This document shows, one piece after another, positions 13,992 through 21,197 of a stretch of DNA of 21,197 nt. The stretch is from CAZOKH01 sp964580315 (GTDB taxonomy: Bacteria > Chloroflexota > Anaerolineae > Anaerolineales > Anaerolineaceae), in assembly GCA_964580315.1 (NCBI GenBank), contig CAZOKH010000065.1, positions 1 to 21,197 of the forward strand, read 5' to 3'. Numbering within the stretch: position 1 is the first letter of the stretch; every line of letters starts with the position of its first letter. Under the pieces are notes generated by a model. That model saw nothing but the letters and a program-made list of their open reading frames with translations, searched no databases and was not told where the DNA came from. Made by a program: the position numbers and the translations under genes.

Positions 13992-13999
13992 ATTCTGTC

Positions 14000-14005
14000 A
14001 TTATA
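14000..14005 (-). promoter_or_regulatory. -10 box of the lipoprotein gene
   Basis: A perfect TATAAT on the minus strand lies 8 bases before the upstream ATG (13991). Transcription would start 1-3 bases before that codon. The rest of the 168-base divergent gap (13992-14159) shows only a weak TACAAT (14041-14046, plus strand) that might serve the large regulator. Confidence 0.5.
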
Positions 14006-14159
14006 CATTACAGCATCTAGTAAAAATTTCATTTTTATCCTACAATTAAGAAGGTTTTTTTCCAAAGGAAATTGAAAAACAGGTTAGAAAGAAAAAATAA
14101 GAATAACCAAAACGACAGGTTTGTTTTCGCCGAAGTTAGCCCGTTGAAAGATAAGGGTT

Positions 14160-17100
14160 GTGAATCGCAAAATGCTGCGCATTCTATTGTTGGGCCCACC
14201 TGCCATCTATAATGCTGATCAGCCGGTGCAAATAAACCGGCGTTCTATGCGCGCGCTCTTATACTACCTGGCATGCCACGAGCATCCCGTCAGCCGCGCT
14301 GAAACCATGCTGATGTTCTGGCCTGATGAACCCGATACGGAAGCACGCCGTCATTTGCGCGAAACCCTCAGCAAGCTCAACAAGCAATTGCCCGATGCAA
14401 ACAACCTGATGAAAGCGCCCGATCTGATCGGCATAAACCATTCACAGGTCTATGTTGATGTGCAGGAATTTCTCAGGCTGGCAAACGAAACGCTGCAGTC
14501 TGCCAGCGTCATTCCAGAAACCGCTCCCCTGCCCAAAGCTGTGGCAAACAAAATGCGCCAGGCGGTTTTGCTGTGGCGGTCGCCGCGCTTTTTGGGCAGC
14601 GGTGTAATGGAGGTGAAAGGAGATTTCGACAGTTGGCTGCTAAGCACCAGCCAAATCCTGGAAAACATGCGCTTCGTGTTGCTGGAGCGTCTAATCAGCC
14701 ATTGCATCGCCTCCGGCGACCTGGAAACAGCCATCATCTGGGACCGTTTACTCCTGGAGATGGACGAGCAAAACAATGAAGCCCACATCCGGCTGCTGAA
14801 CTGGTTAATGGAACTGGGGCGGCGCAGCGAAGCCTTAAATCACTGCACCTTCGTTCACGAAATTTTTAGAAAAGAAGGCTATGACGAATTACCGGATGAT
14901 ATTCAACAAGCCTGCCTGCTTGTTCAGGGCGGCAATTCCCGCAAATCTCATGTTTCTCCGGTCAAAGATTACTGGCCGGCAATTCTGAACCTGCAAATTC
15001 CCTTTGTGGGAAGGCAGGAAGCGCTGAACGAACTGCGCATGCGCTATCATGCGGGGGGAACTGCCATTGTGGTTGGCGAATCAGGTATTGGAAAAACCCG
15101 CCTGGCTTATGAACTCTACAACTCACTGGATATCAAACCGCGGCTGCTTTATTTGCAAGGGCGCCCCCTGCAAAACCATTTAACCTACCAGCCTCTCATT
15201 GAAATGCTGCGCCACTGCATCACACCCGAAGATTGGCAGCAGTTGGATGCCGTGTGGGCTGCTCAACTGGTGCGCCTGGCACCTGAGATTCTAAGATACC
15301 GGCAAGATATTACAACCCCGGTCATTGACAGCTCTCCCGAAACACGCGCGCTTTTATTTGAAGCCCTGTTGATTCTGGTAAAGCAGATCACTGCAAAGCA
15401 AAAATGCCTGATTGTGCTGGATGATGCCCAGTGGTGCGACGAATCGACCATCGATGCCCTTGAATACCTGGTGGAACACCAGGTTCCGGGTAACCGCGGC
15501 CTGTTATTAATGACCAGCCGGTTGGAAGAACCCAATGCCTATCTCAACCGGGCAGTGATCCGCCTGCAGCATTTTCATCATTTACTGTTGGTGAAACTTG
15601 ATAACTTGGAATCGGTTGAAGTGGGAGAGTTGTCGCGGTTTGTGCTGGGGCAATCTCTGCCAGACGAAGTTTTACGCAATTTCTTAAAAGATACGGGCGG
15701 AAATCCATTTGTGGTGTTGGAAATGCTGCGCATGGCCCTGGAAAAAAATCCTGAGGGTGGCATTGATGGCATTCTGGATGATCTTCCCCTCACCAGCAAT
15801 GCGTATGGATACATGAAAGATCATGTGCGCCTGCTTCAACAACAGACGGAAGAGATTGGCGCCGCCGCCACGGTGATCGGCAACATGATCGATCCAGATT
15901 TATTGGAAATGGTCACTGGCTATGATTCCATCCAGGTGGTAAAGGCATTGGAAGAACTTGAACGCGTTCAAATCATCCGCCGCTACCCCAGTGAAGAGGA
16001 GAAAGTGTTCTTCTTCTTTAAACACGACCGCATGCGCGAGGTTTATGCCAGTGAGATGAACCCGGCGCGCAAACGCATGCTGCACCTGCGCACTGCGCGG
16101 GTGTTGGAATCTCTGTCCGGTGACGATGACAACCTGACAGCCCTGGCGGCAGAGCATTATGAACAGGGTGGAGACCTGAAGAAAGCTTTTCAATGCTGGC
16201 TGCAGGCAGCACAGCTTGCCCGAAAAAAATATTTCCAGGAAGATGCGGTGCGCATCTACCAGCATATCGGGCAGATCATTCCACAGTTAAATGGTTCCCT
16301 GGCTGAAGAGGAGGTTTATCAATACTATTCAGCATGGGGCGCCCTGGCAATTGAGATGAATATTCCTGAACTCATGCGCGAAGCCCATGCTCACGCGCAC
16401 CGCACTGGAGAGATGCGCCAGAGCCGGCTGCTGATTGGAATGGGATTGAGCGGCATCGGGCGTTCTTATCTCAACACAGCGCATCCTGAAAACGGCCTGA
16501 AAAATATGGAAGACGCCATTGAAACGCTTGAAAAGACTGATAATCTATTCGAGATTATGAAAGCATATAATCGCAAAGCCATGCTGCTGGTTGCACTGGA
16601 CCGTTTTTCTGAAGCCATGCGGGTGTACACGAATACCATGCAACTGGGAGAAGGCAATCCGAGCGATGAGATTATCAAGGTGCTGGCTGAAGCGGAATAC
16701 CTGATTTCATCTCTGCTGATCTTGCGCGGTTTTCCCAGTCAGGCGTGGGCTTTATCACAAAAATCTATCGAACGCTATCAGAATTTGAATGACGATCTGG
16801 GAATTGCCCGCGCCGGGGCGGTTTACGCGGTCACCCAGTATCACCAGGGATATTATGAAGAAGCGTTGGAACAATGCCTTTTTAACCTGAAAGTCTTTAA
16901 CGACAGGCAAAATTGGCGCCAGACGTGTACGGCATTAATTTACGCGGCCCGCTGCAAAATGTCACTGGGGCGCCCGGATGAAAGCTGGGATTATTTACAC
17001 CAGGCGTTGGATATGTCCATAAACAAACGTTTGCCCGACACGTACTCGCTGTCCATGTACTTTAAGGGCGATTTTTATCGTTACCTGAGACAGCCTGCCG

Positions 17101-17690
17101 CAGCCGTGGAATGTTTTCGTGAAGGCGTGCAATACAAGGAACTCTTTTACCCATTTGCTGATTACCAGGCACGCTACGGCCTGGCCTTGATTGAAGCCGG
17201 TGATTCGCGCGCCGGCCTGCAGCAAATCAAAGTAGCCGCCGAACATGCCCGCAAAGTGGGGCTGGGCCAGGTTTTCTTTCCGGCAGAATTAAATATGGCC
17301 GGTTATTATGCCGCCTCCGGCGACATCGCCAATGCCCGCCTGTACGGCACCAAACTGATGGATGAATTTAAAGGCAGGGGGTTCGTAAAGTATCAAATTA
17401 TCGCCAATGAAATTTTGGGCTGGGCAGCTTTTTTTGAGGGAAACTATGACGAAGCCGGGAGGTTAGGCAACGTTATCATTGCCGAGTCCGGGCAGCTTCA
17501 TCAGCCCTGGCTCGAATTGGAAGGGCACATGCTGTTGGGCGCCATAGCCAAAGCACAGCCCATGTCTAATGAAACAAACCACCAACGGGTGCAATGGCTG
17601 TTGGACAGAATATCTCAATATGCTCAACATGCCGAAATTAAACCATTATTTAGAAAGTATCGGCAATTTGTAGAAAGTCATCTACCGTGA
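14160..17690 (+). CDS. SARP/BTAD-type STAND ATPase transcriptional regulator with TPR tail (1176 aa)
   Basis: The order is a SARP-type winged-helix DNA-binding domain (about 5-105, MLRILLLGPPAIYNADQPVQ, RRHLRETLSKL), a bacterial transcriptional activation domain of TPR type (about 105-255), then a STAND/AAA_16 ATPase. That has Walker A GESGIGKT (306-313), Walker B LIVLDDAQW (417-425), the sensor-like LLLMTSR (448-454) and GGNPFVVLEM (513-522). The C-terminal 500 residues are TPR-like helices that may bind a ligand or partner. The form is that of large one-protein switches in which ATP and ligand free the DNA-binding part; there is no C-terminal LuxR HTH. The start is GTG at 14160 (AAGGG just before); ATG at 14172 is also possible. 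The target is unknown, and the divergent lipoprotein is a candidate. Confidence 0.92.
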   Translation: MNRKMLRILLLGPPAIYNADQPVQINRRSMRALLYYLACHEHPVSRAETMLMFWPDEPDTEARRHLRETLSKLNKQLPDANNLMKAPDLIGINHSQVYVDVQEFLRLANETLQSASVIPETAPLPKAVANKMRQAVLLWRSPRFLGSGVMEVKGDFDSWLLSTSQILENMRFVLLERLISHCIASGDLETAIIWDRLLLEMDEQNNEAHIRLLNWLMELGRRSEALNHCTFVHEIFRKEGYDELPDDIQQACLLVQGGNSRKSHVSPVKDYWPAILNLQIPFVGRQEALNELRMRYHAGGTAIVVGESGIGKTRLAYELYNSLDIKPRLLYLQGRPLQNHLTYQPLIEMLRHCITPEDWQQLDAVWAAQLVRLAPEILRYRQDITTPVIDSSPETRALLFEALLILVKQITAKQKCLIVLDDAQWCDESTIDALEYLVEHQVPGNRGLLLMTSRLEEPNAYLNRAVIRLQHFHHLLLVKLDNLESVEVGELSRFVLGQSLPDEVLRNFLKDTGGNPFVVLEMLRMALEKNPEGGIDGILDDLPLTSNAYGYMKDHVRLLQQQTEEIGAAATVIGNMIDPDLLEMVTGYDSIQVVKALEELERVQIIRRYPSEEEKVFFFFKHDRMREVYASEMNPARKRMLHLRTARVLESLSGDDDNLTALAAEHYEQGGDLKKAFQCWLQAAQLARKKYFQEDAVRIYQHIGQIIPQLNGSLAEEEVYQYYSAWGALAIEMNIPELMREAHAHAHRTGEMRQSRLLIGMGLSGIGRSYLNTAHPENGLKNMEDAIETLEKTDNLFEIMKAYNRKAMLLVALDRFSEAMRVYTNTMQLGEGNPSDEIIKVLAEAEYLISSLLILRGFPSQAWALSQKSIERYQNLNDDLGIARAGAVYAVTQYHQGYYEEALEQCLFNLKVFNDRQNWRQTCTALIYAARCKMSLGRPDESWDYLHQALDMSINKRLPDTYSLSMYFKGDFYRYLRQPAAAVECFREGVQYKELFYPFADYQARYGLALIEAGDSRAGLQQIKVAAEHARKVGLGQVFFPAELNMAGYYAASGDIANARLYGTKLMDEFKGRGFVKYQIIANEILGWAAFFEGNYDEAGRLGNVIIAESGQLHQPWLELEGHMLLGAIAKAQPMSNETNHQRVQWLLDRISQYAQHAEIKPLFRKYRQFVESHLP

Positions 17691-17785
17691 CCATTTTTGT
17701 CCACGTTTCGTCCACGCTATCGCACTATAATTCTAAATGGTTTTGACGCCGAGGCACGGGTTTGTCAGGGGCCCTGTGCACAAAG

Positions 17786-17824
17786 AGCCAGTAGTGTTGG
17801 TAGGGCAGCGCTACTGGCTTTTTT
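17786..17824 (+). terminator. Intrinsic terminator behind the large regulator
   Basis: The stem AGCCAGTAG/CTACTGGCT (9 perfect pairs, 16-base loop) is followed by TTTTTTAT. It lies about 95 bases past the stop at 17690 and ends at the last codon of the convergent mutS2 gene. Confidence 0.85.
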
Positions 17825-20240
17825 ATTCCTGAGAGGGGGTGATGGAACCGGTATCCAGGCGGGCCACAGTAACACCGTCGCCGCCTTCGGCTTCCGAGCC
17901 GGTTGTCCAGTTCTTCACATAGCGCGATTGGCGCAGGGCGCGGCGCACCGCTTCGCGCAGTCGCCCGGTGCCCTTGCCGTGAATGATGCGAATGTAAGGC
18001 AAATCGGCCAAAAAAGCCTGTTCCAGGTGGTTATCCAGCTTTTGAAGGGCATCCTCAGCCAGTTGCCCGCGCAGGTCCAGCTCTACGCCGGGGGATGGAT
18101 GGAAAATGGCTGCGGGGGCGTTGGAGCGGGCGGCGCGCCTGGAGGGAGCAGCCTCAACCGGCGCTTCATCTTCCTCAACCTGGTTGGGCCGCTGTAATTC
18201 TTCCAGCCCCACGCGCAGGCGCAGCACACCGGCCTGAACTTCCACTTCATCGCCGCTCAAAGCCGTGATGCGCGCATCCAGGTGCAGGCGGCGCAAATGC
18301 ACCCTGTCGCCCACCTTCAGCGGGCGTGGGGCAGGTTTCTTCTCAATTTTCTTGCGCGGAGCCACCGGGATATTCAGGGCGGCTTCCACATCACGCGCAG
18401 CCTGTTCGGCTTCTTTCACAGCGTCCAGCGGCTGACGGGCGCGGCGCAGCGCCTGGCGGGCATCTTCCAGTTCCAGGCGCAGGTCATCCAGTTCCTGCTC
18501 GGCTTCACGGCGCGCCTGTTCCAAAATTTGTTCGCGTTCTTCTTCAATCTTTTCCAGGCGGGCGGCCAGCTCGCCGCGCATTTTTTCGGCTTCATGGCGC
18601 GCGCGGTCGGCAGCGCCCTGCGCCTTGCGTGAAGCGTCGCGCTGACGGTGAATTTCGTCCAACAGGCTGTCAGCTTGCAGGTCGCCGGGGTTGATGGCGG
18701 CGCGGGCAGCATCCAAAATTTCAGCCGGAAGCCCCAGGCGCTGGGCAATCAACAGGGCGTTGGAACGCCCCGGCAAGCCCAGGTTCAGGTGATAGGTGGG
18801 GCGCAGCGAGCGCAGGTCAAACTCCATACTGGCGTTCATCACACCGGGAGTGGTGTGGGCGAATGCTTTCAATTCAGGATAGTGGGTGGCCACCAGGCAG
18901 GTAACGCGGCGTTCCACCAGGTGGATTAAAATGGCGCTTGCCAGCCCGGCGCCTTCCTGTGGGTCGGTGCCGGCGCCCAGCTCGTCAAAAAGCACCAGCG
19001 TGCGCTGATTGACGCGCTTGAGGATGCGCACAATGTTTTTAATGTGACCGGAGAAGGTGGACAACGACTGTTCGATAGACTGCTCGTCGCCGATATCAGC
19101 AAACACATTCTCAAACAGGCACAAGGCCGAACCCGACTGCGCCGGGATGTGCAGCCCGCTTTGCGCCATCAGGCACAGCAACCCCACGGTTTTCAATGTG
19201 ACGGTTTTGCCGCCCGTGTTGGGGCCGGTGATGACCACCGCAAAGGTCTGCTCGTCCAGGTCCACGTCAATGGGCACCACTTTTTGCGGGTCGAGCAGCG
19301 GATGGCGCGCGTGGCGCAAGCGCAGCGCCCCGCCCCGGGTTTGCTCACTGGGCGGCGGCAGCAGCACCGGCTCGGCTGCGTCCAGGTCGTCGGCATACCT
19401 GGCGCACATCAACACCAGGTCAAAGCGCCCCAGGGCAGCCAAAATGCTCTCCAGTTGATCGGCATTTTGCCCCACGCGCAGCGACAGGTCGGCCAAAATG
19501 CGCTGCTCTTCGTCGCGCTCGGCCAACTGCATTTCATGCCACTGGTTGTTCAATTCCACCACCGCCAGCGGTTCGATGAACAACGTGGCGCCGGAGGAAG
19601 ACTGGTCGTGCACCAGCCCGCGGATGCGCCCCTTGAACTCGGCCCGCAGCGGGATTACGTAACGGTCATTGCGCAGGGTGATGATCGACTCTTGTAGCAT
19701 GGGGGCGGTGTTGCGGTCATTGAGCATACGTTCCAGACGCGAATACAGGCGTTCATGCGCCACTTTCAGGTCGCGGCGGATGACAGCCAGTTTGTCAGAG
19801 GCCTGGTCAAGAATTTCTCCGCGCTCTGAAATAGCCTGCGTTACAGCGTCGATAATCCCGGCGGGCGGCGGCAGGCAGGCCACAATTTCGCCCAGCAGCG
19901 GATATGCTTCATCCTGGCGGTTAAAGGCGCGCGTCAGGTCGCGCGCAGCGATCAGGGTGTTTTTCACTTCCAGCAGTTCTTCGGCTTTCAACACCCCGCC
20001 GTGGCGCGCCAGGTCAATCAGCGGGGCAACGCTGCGCGCCCCGCCCACGCCAATGTCGGCATGGGTGCTCAACAGGCGGCGGGCTTCGCTGGTCAGCGCC
20101 AGGCGGCGGGCTACTTCGCCGCGGTCGCTCACGGGGGTCAGGCTGCGCGCCAGCGCTTCCGACACGCTGAAGGCAGCGTAAGACGCCAGGCGCTCAATCA
20201 CCTTGGAATATTCCAACATGCGCAGTGTTTTCTCATCCAT
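17823..20240 (-). CDS. mutS2: MutS2 endonuclease/ATPase
   Basis: The architecture is that of MutS2: an N-terminal core and clamp (about 1-320), ATPase with Walker A TGPNTGGKT (about 338-346) and Walker B LVLFDELGAGTD (about 412-423), the H-loop ATHYPELKAF, a long coiled coil (about 525-620), a KOW-like stretch (PLKVGDRVHLRRL) and a C-terminal Smr nuclease domain with LDLRG (about 720) and HGKGTG. MutS2 acts on recombination intermediates and, in some bacteria, rescues collided ribosomes. The start chosen (MDEKTLRMLEYSK, ATG 20238-20240) matches the usual family N-terminus. Two ATGs, 6 and 14 codons earlier, have no ribosome site either. The length is 805 aa, normal. It is convergent with the large regulator. 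Confidence 0.95.
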   Translation of the reverse strand: MDEKTLRMLEYSKVIERLASYAAFSVSEALARSLTPVSDRGEVARRLALTSEARRLLSTHADIGVGGARSVAPLIDLARHGGVLKAEELLEVKNTLIAARDLTRAFNRQDEAYPLLGEIVACLPPPAGIIDAVTQAISERGEILDQASDKLAVIRRDLKVAHERLYSRLERMLNDRNTAPMLQESIITLRNDRYVIPLRAEFKGRIRGLVHDQSSSGATLFIEPLAVVELNNQWHEMQLAERDEEQRILADLSLRVGQNADQLESILAALGRFDLVLMCARYADDLDAAEPVLLPPPSEQTRGGALRLRHARHPLLDPQKVVPIDVDLDEQTFAVVITGPNTGGKTVTLKTVGLLCLMAQSGLHIPAQSGSALCLFENVFADIGDEQSIEQSLSTFSGHIKNIVRILKRVNQRTLVLFDELGAGTDPQEGAGLASAILIHLVERRVTCLVATHYPELKAFAHTTPGVMNASMEFDLRSLRPTYHLNLGLPGRSNALLIAQRLGLPAEILDAARAAINPGDLQADSLLDEIHRQRDASRKAQGAADRARHEAEKMRGELAARLEKIEEEREQILEQARREAEQELDDLRLELEDARQALRRARQPLDAVKEAEQAARDVEAALNIPVAPRKKIEKKPAPRPLKVGDRVHLRRLHLDARITALSGDEVEVQAGVLRLRVGLEELQRPNQVEEDEAPVEAAPSRRAARSNAPAAIFHPSPGVELDLRGQLAEDALQKLDNHLEQAFLADLPYIRIIHGKGTGRLREAVRRALRQSRYVKNWTTGSEAEGGDGVTVARLDTGSITPSQE

Positions 20241-20298
20241 ATCAGCAGAGTTTACCATAAGTCCGGGGAGTGAAATGTGCATGAGGTGTTTTAATCAC

Positions 20299-20326
20299 TT
20301 GACACCCGCAAAAAAGCGGCGATAAT
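20299..20326 (+). promoter_or_regulatory. Promoter of the small HTH gene
   Basis: A perfect -35 box TTGACA (20299-20304) and GATAAT (20321-20326, five of six bases) are 16 bases apart. The spacer holds the inverted repeat CCGC-AAAAAA-GCGG (20306-20319), a possible operator. The leader contains a small hairpin GTCGT/ACGAC (20362-20377). Confidence 0.6.
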
Positions 20327-20330
20327 ACAT

Positions 20331-20358
20331 AGTATATATGTTCTATTAATTAATCCAA
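20331..20358 (-). promoter_or_regulatory. Promoter of mutS2
   Basis: On the minus strand, TTGGAT (20353-20358) and TATACT (20331-20336, five of six bases) are 16 bases apart. The transcript would run through the plus-strand promoter just below it, so the two divergent promoters interfere. Confidence 0.45.
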
Positions 20359-20396
20359 CAAGTCGTCCATAAACGACGCCACGGGGAAGGCACAAA

Positions 20397-20870
20397 GTGA
20401 ACATGACCTTGGTAATGTGGATGTGGGGTGAAGGCATCAGCATTTATCCAACTGACATGGATGCCGGCAAATTATTGGAAGATGTGAATGAAGGCAATTG
20501 GCAGCCGCCGCCATCAGCGGTGCAATTTCAAGACAAACACGCCTGGCGCGGCATGCAGTTCAACAACCTGGTGATTCTGCTGCCAGCCGGCGAAAGCCCC
20601 CTACCGCGGCAGGTACGGGCGCGCTCCAACTGCCCCAACACGGTTGCCAAAATGCCGCTGGTCATGCCGCTCAGCCCGCGCCAGCAGCAGGTGCTGCGCG
20701 GCTTGCTGCAGGGGCTCACCACCCGCCAGATTGCCTCCCGCCTGGGGCTGCGCCCGCGAACTGTTTTGATGCACGTGGCAGCCATTAAAGCGCGTCTGCA
20801 GGCTTCCACCCGCGCACAGCTTGCCGGGCGTATTTTTGAAATGGGCTGGGATGCAGACCTGAAAGAATAA
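20397..20870 (+). CDS. Small LuxR-type HTH transcriptional regulator (157 aa)
   Basis: The C-terminal 65 residues are a LuxR/GerE helix-turn-helix (LSPRQQQVLRGLLQGLTTRQ, IASRLGLRPRTVLMHVAAIK). The N-terminal 85 residues match no receiver domain and show no Asp phosphorylation site; they seem a small unknown domain. The GTG start has a purine-rich site (GGGGAAGG) 6 bases before it. An ATG follows two codons later, at 20403. The gene is divergent from mutS2 with overlapping promoters and lies 47 bases before the gpsA-like gene, which has its own ribosome site. It may control one or both neighbours. No helix is seen in the N-terminal part, so it is probably cytoplasmic. Confidence 0.83.
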   Translation: MNMTLVMWMWGEGISIYPTDMDAGKLLEDVNEGNWQPPPSAVQFQDKHAWRGMQFNNLVILLPAGESPLPRQVRARSNCPNTVAKMPLVMPLSPRQQQVLRGLLQGLTTRQIASRLGLRPRTVLMHVAAIKARLQASTRAQLAGRIFEMGWDADLKE

Positions 20871-20917
20871 GCAAAAATAAAAAACAACCTGCGTTACAAT
20901 ACTCGCAGGAGGCGCAC

Positions 20918-21197
20918 ATGGCAAACATCACAATCATCGGCGCCGGTATGATGGGTACCGGCATTTGCACCCCCCTGGCAGACAACGGTCACGCCGTGCG
21001 CCTGGTGGGAACCCCATTGGATGAAGCAATCATCCAGAGTTTGCGCAGCCAGCGCTATCACCCCAAACACCAGCGCCACATTCCCGACGGCGTGCAGCCG
21101 TTTGACCACACCCAGCTCATCGAGGCGCTGCAAGGCGCAGATGTGGTCATCAGCGCGGTTAGCAGTTTTGGCGTTGAATGGTTCATGCAACAGGTTG
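20918..21197 (+). CDS. gpsA: Glycerol-3-phosphate dehydrogenase-like protein (partial, N-terminal 93 codons)
   Basis: The start has a strong ribosome site (AGGAGG, 5 bases away). The N-terminus is an NAD(P)-binding Rossmann fold with the fingerprint GAGMMGTG (residues 8-15) and the following NGHAVRLVGTP, IPDGVQPFD and GADVVISAVSSFGV. This is the pattern of GpsA, which makes glycerol 3-phosphate for membrane lipids. The first loop reads MMGTG where many GpsA proteins have SWGTA, so a related dehydrogenase such as a ketopantoate reductase relative is not ruled out. The catalytic Lys and C-terminal domain lie beyond the window. A TACAAT box (20895-20900) without a good -35 box lies just before it. 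Confidence 0.82.
   Translation, partial: MANITIIGAGMMGTGICTPLADNGHAVRLVGTPLDEAIIQSLRSQRYHPKHQRHIPDGVQPFDHTQLIEALQGADVVISAVSSFGVEWFMQQV

Noticed and set aside
17737..17832. A 31-codon plus-strand frame right behind a TATAAT box
   Set aside because: It runs through the terminator stem, and its product has no recognisable feature.
19044..19697. A 217-codon plus-strand frame opposite mutS2
   Set aside because: It covers the conserved Walker motifs of mutS2 on the other strand, with no ribosome site or family match.

Overview
The window looks like a chromosomal segment of a Chloroflexota bacterium, most likely class Anaerolineae. This is inferred from gene content and style, not from a marker gene. 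Pointers are a bacterial translin of the archaeal type, a DUF3467 gene after ssb, a giant SARP/BTAD-AAA regulator, LuxR-type helix-turn-helix proteins without a partner kinase, and many secreted or lipid-anchored proteins with Thr/Pro linkers. I found no tRNA, rRNA, CRISPR array or insertion sequence.

Left part (1-6735, all minus strand): an envelope and regulation block. In transcription order it holds a membrane one-component regulator (LuxR-type HTH, one transmembrane helix, six-bladed Kelch propeller), a 599-base gap rich in inverted repeats, a secreted subtilisin-like protease, a 319-base gap, a secreted four-repeat protein and the start of a lipoprotein. Near-identical 41-base direct repeats lie just behind the stop codons of the Kelch gene and of the protease gene, so they flank the protease cassette.

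Middle part (6831-13048, all minus strand): one tightly packed genome-maintenance operon, ssb, DUF3467, translin, a two-gene membrane-tethered Cas4-like PD-(D/E)XK nuclease, nadK, a zinc-finger membrane protein, recN and a LysM surface protein, closed by a strong intrinsic terminator at 6777-6810. Gaps are 13-30 bases or overlaps. Extra -10 boxes inside the operon suggest separate promoters for nadK and the LysM gene.

Right part (13113-21197): a lipoprotein with a concanavalin-like domain is divergent from a 1176-residue SARP/BTAD-STAND-TPR regulator, which ends in an intrinsic terminator. Convergent to it is mutS2. MutS2 and a small LuxR-type HTH protein are read from overlapping divergent promoters. 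The window ends in a gpsA-like dehydrogenase.

The most unusual points are the Cas4-like nuclease split at a membrane hairpin next to translin, the HTH-TM-Kelch regulator, the 41-base repeats, and a recurring pattern of a perfect TATAAT box 6-9 bases before the start codon, which implies leaderless mRNAs for four genes.
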